A program made the translations under genes and the position numbers. Source: Cacconaster sp045641345 (GTDB taxonomy: Bacteria > Bacteroidota > Bacteroidia > Bacteroidales > UBA932). From it: a stretch of 64,000 nt of DNA. The notes below the pieces were generated by a model that was not told the origin of the DNA, ran no database searches, and saw nothing but the letters and a program-made list of their open reading frames with translations. Location of the stretch: NCBI GenBank assembly GCA_045641345.1, contig JAZUGR010000030.1:1-64000 (forward strand), given 5' to 3'. Positions 1-7,993 of the stretch are shown in pieces. The stretch's first letter is position 1; each line of letters opens with the position of its first letter.

Positions 1-1
1 T

Positions 2-124
2 GGGCAGGAGTATGTGGAGGAAGGCAACAAAAAATACAAGCAGAGGCTCGAAGACAGGGAGAAAGCATTGCTTGAAAAGCTTGCAAGGAAACATAACGTT
101 ACGCTCTTGCCTGCCTCTGCGTAA
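2..124 (+). CDS. C-terminal end of an unidentified protein (5' truncated by window)
   Basis: Forty in-frame codons run from the window edge to a TAA at 122-124. The tail is strongly charged (GNKKYKQRLEDREKALLEKL) and looks helical, ending in a short hydrophobic stretch (NVTLLPASA). The start and most of the protein lie outside the window, so no family can be assigned. The frame is read as coding because it is open to the edge, its codon use matches the neighbours, and a promoter-like box follows it before the next gene. Confidence 0.5.
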   Translation, partial: GQEYVEEGNKKYKQRLEDREKALLEKLARKHNVTLLPASA

Positions 125-163
125 ATGTAGTTCATTAGAAATAAACCTTTTTCAGAAAATGCT

Positions 164-171
164 TACATTTG
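164..171 (+). promoter_or_regulatory. Bacteroidetes-type -7 box upstream of the outer-membrane barrel gene
   Basis: TACATTTG fits the TAnnTTTG -7 element of Bacteroidetes housekeeping promoters and lies 21 bases before the ATG at 193. No TTG was found at the right distance for a -33 element, so only half of the promoter is visible. Confidence 0.45.
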
Positions 172-192
172 TGAACGAATAATCCGTTTTCT

Positions 193-2133
193 ATGCATAA
201 CCGCAAGTTGCTCATCGGGCTTGTCCTGCTCCTGACGGTGATTCCCTCCGGAGCTCAGGAACACGTCATCGAGTTCCTGCCCGACAAGAAAATAATAAAC
301 GTCGGGAAACTCAACCTTCCGGATTATATGACTGCCGACAACATCCTCCAGATACTGCCCGAATTCGTGGTGCGCGGCGACAGGCTCTATTCGAACTACG
401 ACATCCAGTATGACGGCAAAAGCGTCGGGGAAAGCCGCGACGCAATACTGCTCCAGACCAGACTGTGCGAAATCGAAAAAATAGAAATATCGACATCGTC
501 CACCTCCACCCAGCAGCACAGCACCTACAGCGGAACCATAAACATCGTTCCGAAGCATCTGGAAGTCGGATTTGAAGGAGAGGCATTCTTCGACCTCACC
601 AGCGAGCCCGACATAATGCCGAGCGTGAACCTCAACTACCGCAAGGACAAATTCCAGATGCGCGGATTGGCCAGCGTTGAAGGCTACTGGCCCTCGTCAC
701 TCAGACTCTCGACCAGGCAGAACCCGGACGAACTGTCTGAAGGGGCCGACGAGACCTGCAGAAAGTACTTTCAGGAAACGGCAAGGGTCAACGTGCAATA
801 CGACATCACCGGACGGGACATACTCAAGGGATGGTTCATCGAGAGCTGGGACCACGATGCATCAGAGATGATATCCAGGACCCACAGCGAGCGGTTCAAT
901 CCCAAGAATCCCGGCACAGCCGTGATAATGGACCAATCCGACACGACATTCAGCACGAACAGGACAATGCTGATGCAGGCAAGGGCCCAGTACGAACACA
1001 TCATAAACGAGGACTCCAAACTGACGGCGTACGCCGGATACCAGACCAACCCCGGCTCCAGGAACGGAATCGGGAGAACGAACAACAACTTCGACGGAGA
1101 ATTCAAGGGGACGTTCCCGGTTTTCCACAAGGCCAAAAGCAAGGGCACAATGGAGACCGGCGTGAATATGACTCTGGGCGGCAAAAGTTTCGACGATATC
1201 AGGAACTCCAGCACTTTCGTGTCACCGTTTGCAAAATTCAAGTACACCGGTGAGAAATGGGCGGTGAACGTCGGAGTGAGATACCAATACTACCGTAGCG
1301 ACAACGTTTTCCAGGATCAGGCGACCGATCAGTCGGCCGACCACGACATTCTGGCCAGCGCCGAAGCCGTGTGGCGCATCAGCGGCAACCACGCGCTCCA
1401 GATAACGCTCAACCGCAGCATAATCAGGCCGGACGACGAAATGCTCTACCCGAAGTTGCACTACAGTCAGTACAAAGGCGAATGGATCAAGGGAAACCCG
1501 ATGCTCAACCCGGCATACATCCACACTGCGGAAGTGGGATACATCTTCGACTGGGACAATAACGGGCATTCCGTAATCATCAACGCCGGAGTGGGATACA
1601 TAAGGGCCGACGGGCTCATAGAGGAGCAGCTGTACGATGCAAACCAGGAGCCCGACAAAGCCTCCGGCACATACTATGTCACATACGACAATGCCGGCAT
1701 CAACAACATAGGCACGATCAACCTGTCGGCGATATACCGATACGGCATATTCACCCTCTCCCTTGCAGGCAATCTGTTCACCAAGCTGATGCTGCACGGG
1801 ACATCGTCCGACTTCTCCACCAACGGCAACGTGAGTTTCTCCCCGATATTCAACTTTGAAGGCGACTGGACGCTCTGCGGCAAATTCATGTACAACAGTC
1901 CCATCGTCCACAACAATATGACAAACGGCGACTGCATATTCGCCCAGATATGCTTTGCCAAGCAGATAGGACGCTGGACCATACACCTTGACTTCAGCGA
2001 TATCTTCGACTGCACGACAATCGACAGATCCACCAATTTCGATACGGTTACGTCCAACGTCTATGACCTGTACGACCGCTACATAGGGGCCGGATTCAGC
2101 TACAGGTTCGGCGGAAAAATGACGGCAAGATGA
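193..2133 (+). CDS. TonB-dependent-receptor-like outer membrane beta-barrel protein
   Basis: A 646-residue protein. Residues 1-21 form a signal peptide (LLIGLVLLLTVIPSGAQ). Residues of about 40-120 resemble a TonB plug: NILQILPEF, then IEKIEIS and a Ser/Thr-rich stretch before GTINIVPK. The rest is a run of alternating amphipathic strands typical of an outer-membrane barrel, ending in GFSYRFGG. It belongs with the short outer-membrane beta-barrel family proteins of Bacteroidetes rather than full SusC receptors, because the N-terminal carboxypeptidase-regulatory-like domain and an obvious TonB box are missing. No SusD partner is adjacent, so the substrate is unknown. Its stop overlaps the start of glgX (ATGA at 2130-2133), which suggests co-transcription. 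Confidence 0.75.
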   Translation: MHNRKLLIGLVLLLTVIPSGAQEHVIEFLPDKKIINVGKLNLPDYMTADNILQILPEFVVRGDRLYSNYDIQYDGKSVGESRDAILLQTRLCEIEKIEISTSSTSTQQHSTYSGTINIVPKHLEVGFEGEAFFDLTSEPDIMPSVNLNYRKDKFQMRGLASVEGYWPSSLRLSTRQNPDELSEGADETCRKYFQETARVNVQYDITGRDILKGWFIESWDHDASEMISRTHSERFNPKNPGTAVIMDQSDTTFSTNRTMLMQARAQYEHIINEDSKLTAYAGYQTNPGSRNGIGRTNNNFDGEFKGTFPVFHKAKSKGTMETGVNMTLGGKSFDDIRNSSTFVSPFAKFKYTGEKWAVNVGVRYQYYRSDNVFQDQATDQSADHDILASAEAVWRISGNHALQITLNRSIIRPDDEMLYPKLHYSQYKGEWIKGNPMLNPAYIHTAEVGYIFDWDNNGHSVIINAGVGYIRADGLIEEQLYDANQEPDKASGTYYVTYDNAGINNIGTINLSAIYRYGIFTLSLAGNLFTKLMLHGTSSDFSTNGNVSFSPIFNFEGDWTLCGKFMYNSPIVHNNMTNGDCIFAQICFAKQIGRWTIHLDFSDIFDCTTIDRSTNFDTVTSNVYDLYDRYIGAGFSYRFGGKMTAR

Positions 2134-4067
2134 AACGCAGCCACGGCATATCCGCAATCACCATCTCCGAGGGCGACGTCTCGCTCCGCGGCGCGACCCC
2201 TGCCGGCGAGGGGCAGGTGAACTTCACAGTCTATTCAAAGTACGCCAGGAGATGCACTCTGGTGCTGTTCGACGGCAATGACGTGGCGCCGTTCGCCGAG
2301 CTGGAGTTCCCTCCGCAATGCCGCAAGGGCGAATGGTTCTCGGCAAAGGTCGCCGGACTTGGCAGGGTGGCCTCACTGCGCTACTGCTACCGCATGGAAG
2401 GGGACTATGCCCCTGCCGAGGGGCACCGGTTCGACGCCTCGCGCCTTCTGACAGACCCCTACGCACGCATCATATCAGGTCAGGACAGATGGGACTCCGC
2501 TCCTATCCCCCGCCGCTGCGGCATAGGCGACGGCCCGACAAGGGCCATGCGGGGGCCGGCCATCAGGGATGAAGAACTCATAATCTACGAACTCAACGTA
2601 CACAGTTTCACCAGGCATCCGGCCTCCGGAGCTGCACACCCCGGCACGTTCGATGCCCTGAGAGAAAAAATACCCTATCTCAAACAACTGGGCGTCAACT
2701 GTGTGGAACTGATGCCGGTGGCGGAGTTCGACAACAGGGGCAATACCTGGGGATACTCCACCGCAGGATACTTCGCCCCCAAGGCAGCCCTGGCCGCATC
2801 GGGCCCCGATGGAGGGCAGGAAGCCGAATTCAGGCATCTGGTGCAGGAGTTCCACGACAACGGGATCCTCGTATTCCTCGACGTGGTGTTCAACCACAGC
2901 CCCGAATCCGACCAGAGAGGGGAAACGACCATCTGGAGAGGGCTGGACAACAAATCGTACTATATTCTGGACCACAATGGAGGATATCTCGACTTCACGG
3001 GCTGCCACAATACCCTCAGCTGCAACTCGCCGGTGATGCAGGAAGTGATTTCCGACGCCCTGCGCCATTGGGTCGCATCCTATGGGATCGACGGATTCAG
3101 ATTCGACCTGGCATCCGCCCTCACAAGAGGGGAAGACGGGACGCCGATGTCCCCGCCCCCTGTCCTGCACCGCATTTCCGAAGATCCGGCCCTAGCCGGA
3201 GTGAGGCTGATAGCCGAACCGTGGGATGCAGCGGGGCTGTACCAGCTGGGAGAGTTCGGCAAATGGGGACGATGGTCACAGTGGAACGACCGCTACCGCG
3301 ATGCAATCCGCAGATTCGTCAAGAGCGACGAAGGAATCCTCGACGAGGTGAAGAAACGGATCGAGGGCTCGCCCGACCTGTTCCCGGGAGAGCCGTGGCG
3401 CAGCATCAACTTCGTCACGGCCCACGACGGGTTCACGATGATGGACCTTGTAAGCTACAACGGCAAGCACAATCTGGCCAACGGAGAGGACGGACGCGAC
3501 GGGGCCGACGACAACCTCAGCTGGAACAGCGGCTGCGAAGGGCCTTCCGACGACCCGCAGGTCAGGGAATTGCGCTTGCGCAGGATAAAGAATATGGTAA
3601 CCCTCCTGATGTTGAGCCGCGGAATCCCGATGCTTCTCTTCGGTGACGAATGCGGGCGCTCGCAGAACGGGAACAACAACCCCTACTGTCTGGACGACGA
3701 ATCGGTGTGGATGCCGTGGCCGGCCGACAGGCACCCCCTGCAACGCTTTTTCAGGAATATGATAGCTTTCCGCAAAGCAAATCCGCAGCTTGCCGGCAGC
3801 GGGGCGGAAATCTCCTGGCGCAGCGAACGGCCCGACGCAGAGTGGGACAACCACAACGGGCTCTCGACGGCAATGGTGGTGAAATCACCGGCAAAGACCA
3901 TATTCGCAGCCATCAACATGCACTGGGAGGCCCATTCCTTCGATCTGCCGGAAGGCCGTCTATGGCATCTTGCCGTGGACACTTCGGACGCGCCCCGCGG
4001 CGACATATTCCATAAAATCGCCGTAGAAGCGCGGTCAATCGCGGTCCTGACATCAGAAGAGGCCTGA
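2130..4067 (+). CDS. glgX: Glycogen debranching enzyme GlgX (GH13 isoamylase type)
   Basis: Cytoplasmic 645-residue alpha-1,6-glucosidase/isoamylase that removes branches from glycogen or phosphorylase-limit dextrins. An N-terminal CBM48-like domain covers about residues 10-110 (VNFTVYSKYARRCTLVLFD). The GH13 barrel carries all four conserved regions: DVVFNHSPE, GFRFDLASAL with nucleophile D326, IAEPWDAAGLYQLGEF with acid/base E363, and VTAHDGFTMMDLVSYN with D433. The ELNVHSFTRHP stretch is typical of GlgX. It has no signal peptide. Translation is coupled to the upstream barrel gene by an ATGA overlap, an unusual partner. The 3' end overlaps the convergent mntP by 15 bases. Confidence 0.93.
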   Translation: MKRSHGISAITISEGDVSLRGATPAGEGQVNFTVYSKYARRCTLVLFDGNDVAPFAELEFPPQCRKGEWFSAKVAGLGRVASLRYCYRMEGDYAPAEGHRFDASRLLTDPYARIISGQDRWDSAPIPRRCGIGDGPTRAMRGPAIRDEELIIYELNVHSFTRHPASGAAHPGTFDALREKIPYLKQLGVNCVELMPVAEFDNRGNTWGYSTAGYFAPKAALAASGPDGGQEAEFRHLVQEFHDNGILVFLDVVFNHSPESDQRGETTIWRGLDNKSYYILDHNGGYLDFTGCHNTLSCNSPVMQEVISDALRHWVASYGIDGFRFDLASALTRGEDGTPMSPPPVLHRISEDPALAGVRLIAEPWDAAGLYQLGEFGKWGRWSQWNDRYRDAIRRFVKSDEGILDEVKKRIEGSPDLFPGEPWRSINFVTAHDGFTMMDLVSYNGKHNLANGEDGRDGADDNLSWNSGCEGPSDDPQVRELRLRRIKNMVTLLMLSRGIPMLLFGDECGRSQNGNNNPYCLDDESVWMPWPADRHPLQRFFRNMIAFRKANPQLAGSGAEISWRSERPDAEWDNHNGLSTAMVVKSPAKTIFAAINMHWEAHSFDLPEGRLWHLAVDTSDAPRGDIFHKIAVEARSIAVLTSEEA

Positions 4068-4622
4068 GAAGACCCCTTCAGCCCATATCTTTATCCCTAT
4101 CAGGATAAGGATTATGCCTCCCGAAAGGAGGGCGGGGAGCTTGAACTTCTTTCCCACGAACACCCCGGCAAGCGTCCCGGCCACGGAGAGGGCGAAGCTG
4201 AAGAGACCTATCACCGCCACGGCTGCGGTCAGCAGACCCTCCTTCCCCACAAAAAGCAGCCCGGTCGCCAGCGCGTCGATACTCGTAGCCACCGAAAGGG
4301 CGATGACCGTTCCAAAGCCATAATCCGCATCGCCGCCCTGAGGTTCCTCACCCGAAAAATGCTCTTTCACCATCTTGCCGCCGATGAAGCCGAGCAGAGC
4401 CAGCGCAATCCACGGAGCGACCCTGCCCACGAAGTCCGAGAAGAAGACTCCCGCAGCATAGCCCAGAAGCGGCATACCAGCCTGGAACAGAGCGAATGAA
4501 ACCGCCATTGGAAGAGCTCCGCGGAGATTGAGCCGCCCTGCGGACATACCCTTGGCAAGGCTCACGGCAAAGCAGTCCATGGCAAGCCCTACGGCAAGGA
4601 ATATGACATCGAAGAAGCTCAT
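4053..4622 (-). CDS. mntP: Manganese efflux pump MntP
   Basis: A 189-residue membrane protein with six hydrophobic segments and the family signatures: Asp in the first helix (GLAMDCFAVSLAKG) and Asp in SIDALATGLLFV, which line the Mn2+ path in this family. It exports Mn2+ and protects against manganese toxicity. No yybP-ykoY-type manganese riboswitch is visible. Instead the start codon lies 7 bases after the T-tract of the hairpin that follows tRNA-Glu, so expression probably comes from read-through of that transcript. The 3' end overlaps the convergent glgX. Confidence 0.92.
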   Translation of the reverse strand: MSFFDVIFLAVGLAMDCFAVSLAKGMSAGRLNLRGALPMAVSFALFQAGMPLLGYAAGVFFSDFVGRVAPWIALALLGFIGGKMVKEHFSGEEPQGGDADYGFGTVIALSVATSIDALATGLLFVGKEGLLTAAVAVIGLFSFALSVAGTLAGVFVGKKFKLPALLSGGIILILIGIKIWAEGVFSGLF

Positions 4623-4628
4623 CTATTA

Positions 4629-4660
4629 AAAATGGCGGAAAACCCGAAGAATTTTCCGCC
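4629..4660 (-). terminator. Hairpin terminator after tRNA-Glu, immediately upstream of mntP
   Basis: On the minus strand, GGCGGAAAA and TTTTCCGCC form a 9-bp stem (4634-4642 with 4652-4660) around an 8-9 base loop, followed by ATTTTTAAT. It abuts the tRNA 3' CCA and ends just before the mntP ATG. Confidence 0.75.
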
Positions 4661-4736
4661 TGGTAGCCCCAACGAGATTCGAACTCGTATTTCAACCTTG
4701 AGAGGGTTGCGACCTGAACCCTTAGTCGATAGGGCC
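4661..4736 (-). tRNA. tRNA-Glu (anticodon CTC), CCA encoded
   Basis: The 76-base minus-strand sequence folds into a cloverleaf. The acceptor stem is GGCCCTA/TGGGGCT with G:U at 1:72. The anticodon stem CAACC/GGTTG holds loop CTCTCAA, giving anticodon CTC. The T stem is ACGAG/CTCGT with loop TTCGAAT. The discriminator is A and the CCA is encoded. It reads GAG codons. It has its own promoter at 4755-4784. Confidence 0.93.
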
Positions 4737-4754
4737 GTTTCCGCAATGGGACTG

Positions 4755-4784
4755 CAAATTTAGCACTTATTCCCAATCACGCAA
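4755..4784 (-). promoter_or_regulatory. Promoter of tRNA-Glu
   Basis: On the minus strand a TTG (4784-4782) is followed after 19 bases by TAAATTTG (4762-4755), an exact match to the Bacteroidetes -33/-7 pattern. The tRNA begins 18 bases further on. The segment CAGTCC after the -7 box is shared with the initiator-tRNA promoter at 42338-42367. Confidence 0.75.
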
Positions 4785-4790
4785 AATTTT

Positions 4791-5354
4791 TTACAAACGC
4801 CACCTGCTCATATCCTCCCCCGCCTTCTCGCCTTCGCGTATGCGGGTGGAGGAAATGTCCTGCAACTCACCAACAAGCGGCATTATCTTCCCAAGCGTGG
4901 ACATACCGTTGTATTTGTCGCACAGAGCCTCGAGATCGTACCCCTCCCTGGGATATACCCAGATTTCATATTTGTTTATCAGGTCACCGTAGCGGTACCA
5001 CCTGTCGAGGGATGAGAGATTGTCGGCCCCTATCACCAGGATATGCTGGCACTCCTGCTCCTGGGAGTCGAGATACTCCAGGGTGCGTATGGTGTATGTC
5101 GGTTCCTCCAGATGGAACTCCACGTCGGACACGACGACCGGAAGACCGCTCCTGGCAATGGCGGCCCTGGCGCAGGCCAGCCTCTCGAAGGCATCCGTCA
5201 GGTCTTTTTTGCCCGAAGGGTTGAAAGGGGTCACGACAAGACGCACCTCGTCGGCGTCGCAATGGGCCAGAATATAGCGCATTATCTCATAATGCCCTAT
5301 GTGGATGGGGTTGAACGAGCCGAAGAAGAGTGCAATCCTACGCTTGTGCATCAT
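4791..5354 (-). CDS. nadD: Nicotinate-nucleotide adenylyltransferase NadD
   Basis: A 187-residue cytoplasmic enzyme of NAD synthesis that transfers AMP from ATP to nicotinate mononucleotide. The N-terminal GSFNPIHIGH is the nucleotidyltransferase HxGH motif, and ISSTRIREG near the C-terminus is the second nucleotide-binding motif. The ATG at 5354 was chosen because it overlaps the gmk stop (ATATGATG), the reading can begin directly before the core strand (KRRIALFFGSF), and longer in-frame versions add only basic residues inside gmk. It is third in the operon pseudouridine synthase, gmk, nadD. Confidence 0.93.
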   Translation of the reverse strand: MMHKRRIALFFGSFNPIHIGHYEIMRYILAHCDADEVRLVVTPFNPSGKKDLTDAFERLACARAAIARSGLPVVVSDVEFHLEEPTYTIRTLEYLDSQEQECQHILVIGADNLSSLDRWYRYGDLINKYEIWVYPREGYDLEALCDKYNGMSTLGKIMPLVGELQDISSTRIREGEKAGEDMSRWRL

Positions 5355-5923
5355 ATCCTGTTGAGAAATTCGGAAATCATCCCGTCGGCGGCGGAGAGGC
5401 ACTCCTCAAGATTGTCGTTAACCAGTATGCGGTCGAACTTCGGGGCGTACTCCATCTCCCCGGCAGCCTTGGCAACCCTTTCCTCGATGAACTCCGGACT
5501 GTCCGTGCCGCGCTTCACGAGCCTCTGCCTGAGCACTTCTATCGACGGAGCCTGCACGAATACCGACAGAGCCTTGTCGCCGAAATATCTTTTGAGATTC
5601 ACCCCACCCTTTACATCTACGTCGAAGAGGATTGCATGCCCCCCGTCCCAGATGCGGCGCACCTCGCTCTTGAGAGTGCCATAGAAGACGTTGTGGTACA
5701 CCTCTTCGTGCTCGACGAATGCATCGCGCCCTATCAGCGAGCGGAACTCTTCGGGAGTTATGAAATAGTACTCCCTGCCGTTGGTCTCCTGCCCCCTTGG
5801 AGCGCGGGAAGTAGCCGAGACAGATAGTTCGAAGGTATCCTTGAAGGTATCGAGAAGATGTCTTACGACGGTGCTCTTTCCGGAACCGGACGGAGCGGAG
5901 AAGATGATCACTTTTTCTTTCAT
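5351..5923 (-). CDS. gmk: Guanylate kinase
   Basis: A 190-residue enzyme that phosphorylates GMP to GDP with ATP. The P-loop SAPSGSGKST is at residues 9-18. It is followed by the GMP-binding region SVSATSRAPRGQETNGREYYFI and the FLEER-like lid. Length is typical of the family. Its start overlaps the stop of the pseudouridine synthase (5920-5923) and its stop overlaps the nadD start, so the three genes form a tightly coupled operon. Confidence 0.96.
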   Translation of the reverse strand: MKEKVIIFSAPSGSGKSTVVRHLLDTFKDTFELSVSATSRAPRGQETNGREYYFITPEEFRSLIGRDAFVEHEEVYHNVFYGTLKSEVRRIWDGGHAILFDVDVKGGVNLKRYFGDKALSVFVQAPSIEVLRQRLVKRGTDSPEFIEERVAKAAGEMEYAPKFDRILVNDNLEECLSAADGMISEFLNRI

Positions 5924-6624
5924 AACGCGATTATGGGGCTCCAGTCGACTGGGGCCTCGACCTTTATCTCTTCGTGACGCACGGGGTGTTCAAAGGATAT
6001 GCTGCGTGCGTGGAGGGATATCCCGCCATCCCGGTTTGACCTGGGAGCGCCGTATTTGAGGTCACCCTTTATCGGGCATCCTATCGCGGAGAGCTGGCAG
6101 CGTATCTGATGGTGCCGCCCGGTAAGCAGCTCGACCTCAACGAGATGATATCTGTCGGTATCCTGCAGGACGCGGTAGCGCAATGCAGCCTCCTTCGCCC
6201 CCTGGCGGGGACCGTCGCAAACATACGACTTGTTCTGCTTTTCGTTGCGCACCAGGAGATTCCGCAACTCGCCCTCCGAAGGCTCGGGACGGGCGCAGGT
6301 AAGGGCCCAGTAGGTCTTGTGCACCAATCCGGCACGGAAGGCCTCATTCAGCCTTTCGAGGCACTTTGAGGTTTTGGCAAAGACTGCGATTCCGCTCACG
6401 GGGCGGTCCAGACGGTGGGGAACCCCCATGAACACCTGCCCGGGCTTGCCGTCGCGACTGGCTATGAACGCCTTGAGGACGTCGCACAGCGGAGTGTCAC
6501 CCGTCTTGTCGCCCTGCACTATCTCGCCCACCCTCTTGTTCACTATAAGAAGATGGTTGTCTTCGTACAGTATGCGCGAAGCGACGTCCTGACAATATTC
6601 GGGATCCAACTTGGGGTAAATCAT
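5920..6624 (-). CDS. RluA-family RNA pseudouridine synthase
   Basis: A 234-residue RNA-modifying enzyme. The catalytic region reads GVPHRLDRPVSGIAVFAKTS, where the Asp of HRLD is the nucleophilic residue of the family. LLTGRHHQIRCQLSAIGCPI is the conserved C-terminal core motif, and the N-terminal ILYEDNHLLIVNK is typical of RluA. There is no S4 domain. The ATG at 6624 is preferred to an upstream in-frame start because a TACCTTTG box sits 22 bases before it and the family alignment starts nearby. The target uridine cannot be told from sequence. It is the first gene of the gmk-nadD operon. Confidence 0.88.
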   Translation of the reverse strand: MIYPKLDPEYCQDVASRILYEDNHLLIVNKRVGEIVQGDKTGDTPLCDVLKAFIASRDGKPGQVFMGVPHRLDRPVSGIAVFAKTSKCLERLNEAFRAGLVHKTYWALTCARPEPSEGELRNLLVRNEKQNKSYVCDGPRQGAKEAALRYRVLQDTDRYHLVEVELLTGRHHQIRCQLSAIGCPIKGDLKYGAPRSNRDGGISLHARSISFEHPVRHEEIKVEAPVDWSPIIAL

Positions 6625-6645
6625 GATTTTGCGACGAAATCGGGG

Positions 6646-6683
6646 CAAAGGTAAACAATTTTGTAAAGAAAGTATTACTTTTG
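6646..6683. promoter_or_regulatory. Divergent -7 boxes for the pseudouridine synthase operon and the gate-domain gene
   Basis: Minus strand: TACCTTTG at 6653-6646, 22 bases before the ATG at 6624. Plus strand: TACTTTTG at 6676-6683, 18 bases before the ATG at 6701. Both fit TAnnTTTG. Neither has a -33 TTG at ideal spacing, so the assignments rest on the -7 elements. Confidence 0.45.
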
Positions 6684-6700
6684 AGGGATTAAACTGCCTG

Positions 6701-7861
6701 ATGGATCCACTGAAAAGAAAAAACAGACTCGGCCCCTACGTCTGCCTCATATGCATTCTGGCGATATTCATCTACCCAGGATACGTGATGGGTATGGCCA
6801 ATATGCTCCAGACCTTGATGAATACGGCCCACGACCTTCTCCTTAACACGGTATTCTTCCTTATGGCAATCTGCGTGATAATGGGGGCACTCGGCAAGAT
6901 AATGGTGGAATTCAAGGTGGTGGACATTTTCGGCAGGGCGCTCCGTCCCCTGATGCGGCCCATATTCCATCTTCCGGGCTGTGCATCCATCGGGGCCGTG
7001 CTCACCTTCCTATCCGACAATCCAGCCATCATCTCCCTTGCAAAAGACAGGAATTTCGGAAGCCACTTCAAGAAATATCAACTCATCTCCCTCACCAATT
7101 TCGGCACTGCGTTCGGAATGGGGCTCATAGTGATAATGTTCATGATGGGTCAGGGATTCACGTTCGAGCCCTGGATAGGGCTGCTCGGAGCAGTCTGCGG
7201 ATGTGTGGTCTCCACCCGCCTGATGCAGCATTTCACCCTCAAGGCCTATCCGGAGTACCGCGATATGCCCGCCTACGAGGGTGCTGTATTCGACGAGTCC
7301 AGGGCGAGGGAGACCGGAATCGACGCCTCCGACCCGAAGGGAAGGTCGGGATTCCAGAGAACCCTCGACGCGATGCTGGACGGCGGAAAGACGGGAGTCG
7401 AGATAGGCCTTGCCATAATCCCCGGGGTGCTGATCATCTCCACCCTGGTGATGATGCTCACTTTCGGCCCCTCCGAATCGGGAGCCTACACCGGTGCTGC
7501 ATACGAAGGGACGGCCGCACTGCCTTGGCTGGCCGGCAAGGTCGGTTTCATCTTCAGGTGGCTATTCGGTTTCAACGACCCCCATCTGGTCGCATTCCCC
7601 ATAACCTCGCTCGGAGCGGTAGGCGCCGCCATAGGGATGATTCCCAGTTTTATGGAGCACGGCTGGGTCGACGGCAATGCGATTGCCGTATGCACGGCCA
7701 TAGGGATGTGCTGGAGCGGTTTCCTGAGCACCCACACCGCGATGCTCGACTCGCTGGGCTACCGCTTCCTCACCTCCAAGGCCATCGGAGCCCATACAGT
7801 AGGAGGCATTGTGGCAGGAGTGGTGGCACACTGGCTCTACGTTCTGGCCGCAATGCTATGA
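6701..7861 (+). CDS. Nucleoside-recognition gate-domain membrane protein (CD0519/CD1768-like)
   Basis: A 386-residue integral membrane protein with about eight to ten hydrophobic helices. Residues of about 65-130 (GCASIGAVLTFLSDNPAIISL) and 250-330 (IGLAIIPGVLIISTLVMML) look like two gate domains of the nucleoside-recognition superfamily, related to SpmA/SpmB and the cores of nucleoside transporters. The transported molecule is unknown and the family is poorly characterised. The ATG at 6701 is chosen because upstream codons fall across the promoter box and are not membrane-protein-like. Confidence 0.75.
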   Translation: MDPLKRKNRLGPYVCLICILAIFIYPGYVMGMANMLQTLMNTAHDLLLNTVFFLMAICVIMGALGKIMVEFKVVDIFGRALRPLMRPIFHLPGCASIGAVLTFLSDNPAIISLAKDRNFGSHFKKYQLISLTNFGTAFGMGLIVIMFMMGQGFTFEPWIGLLGAVCGCVVSTRLMQHFTLKAYPEYRDMPAYEGAVFDESRARETGIDASDPKGRSGFQRTLDAMLDGGKTGVEIGLAIIPGVLIISTLVMMLTFGPSESGAYTGAAYEGTAALPWLAGKVGFIFRWLFGFNDPHLVAFPITSLGAVGAAIGMIPSFMEHGWVDGNAIAVCTAIGMCWSGFLSTHTAMLDSLGYRFLTSKAIGAHTVGGIVAGVVAHWLYVLAAML

Positions 7862-7901
7862 TAATTCCCCCGGATGCTGACAATGTGTCAGTATTTTGAG
7901 G

Positions 7902-7916
7902 TTGGCACAATCTTGG
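7902..7916 (+). promoter_or_regulatory. Possible sigma-54-like element upstream of dnaK
   Basis: TTGGCACAATCTTGGA resembles the -24 half of a sigma-54 promoter (TTGGCAC). The -12 half is poor: at the required 10-base spacing the dinucleotide is GA rather than GC. It lies upstream of the hairpin at 7928-7957. No TAnnTTTG box was found before dnaK. This is a weak candidate. Confidence 0.25.
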
Positions 7917-7927
7917 ATTCACATAAG

Positions 7928-7957
7928 CCGTCGTCCCGCAGGGGGCGGCGGTTTTTT
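7928..7957 (+). terminator. GC-rich hairpin with T-run between the gate-domain gene and dnaK
   Basis: CCGTCGTCCC and GGGGCGGCGG pair over 10 bp (two G:U) and are followed by TTTTTT at 7952-7957. It most simply ends transcription from the gene stopping at 7861. If the element at 7902 is a promoter, the hairpin lies inside the dnaK leader and could attenuate it. Confidence 0.6.
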
Positions 7958-7993
7958 GATTGAAACAACAAAACAAAAATAGGAGATACTATC

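Noticed and set aside
4053..4790. A yybP-ykoY manganese riboswitch ahead of mntP
   Set aside because: The upstream region is occupied by tRNA-Glu and a simple hairpin; no riboswitch core is visible.
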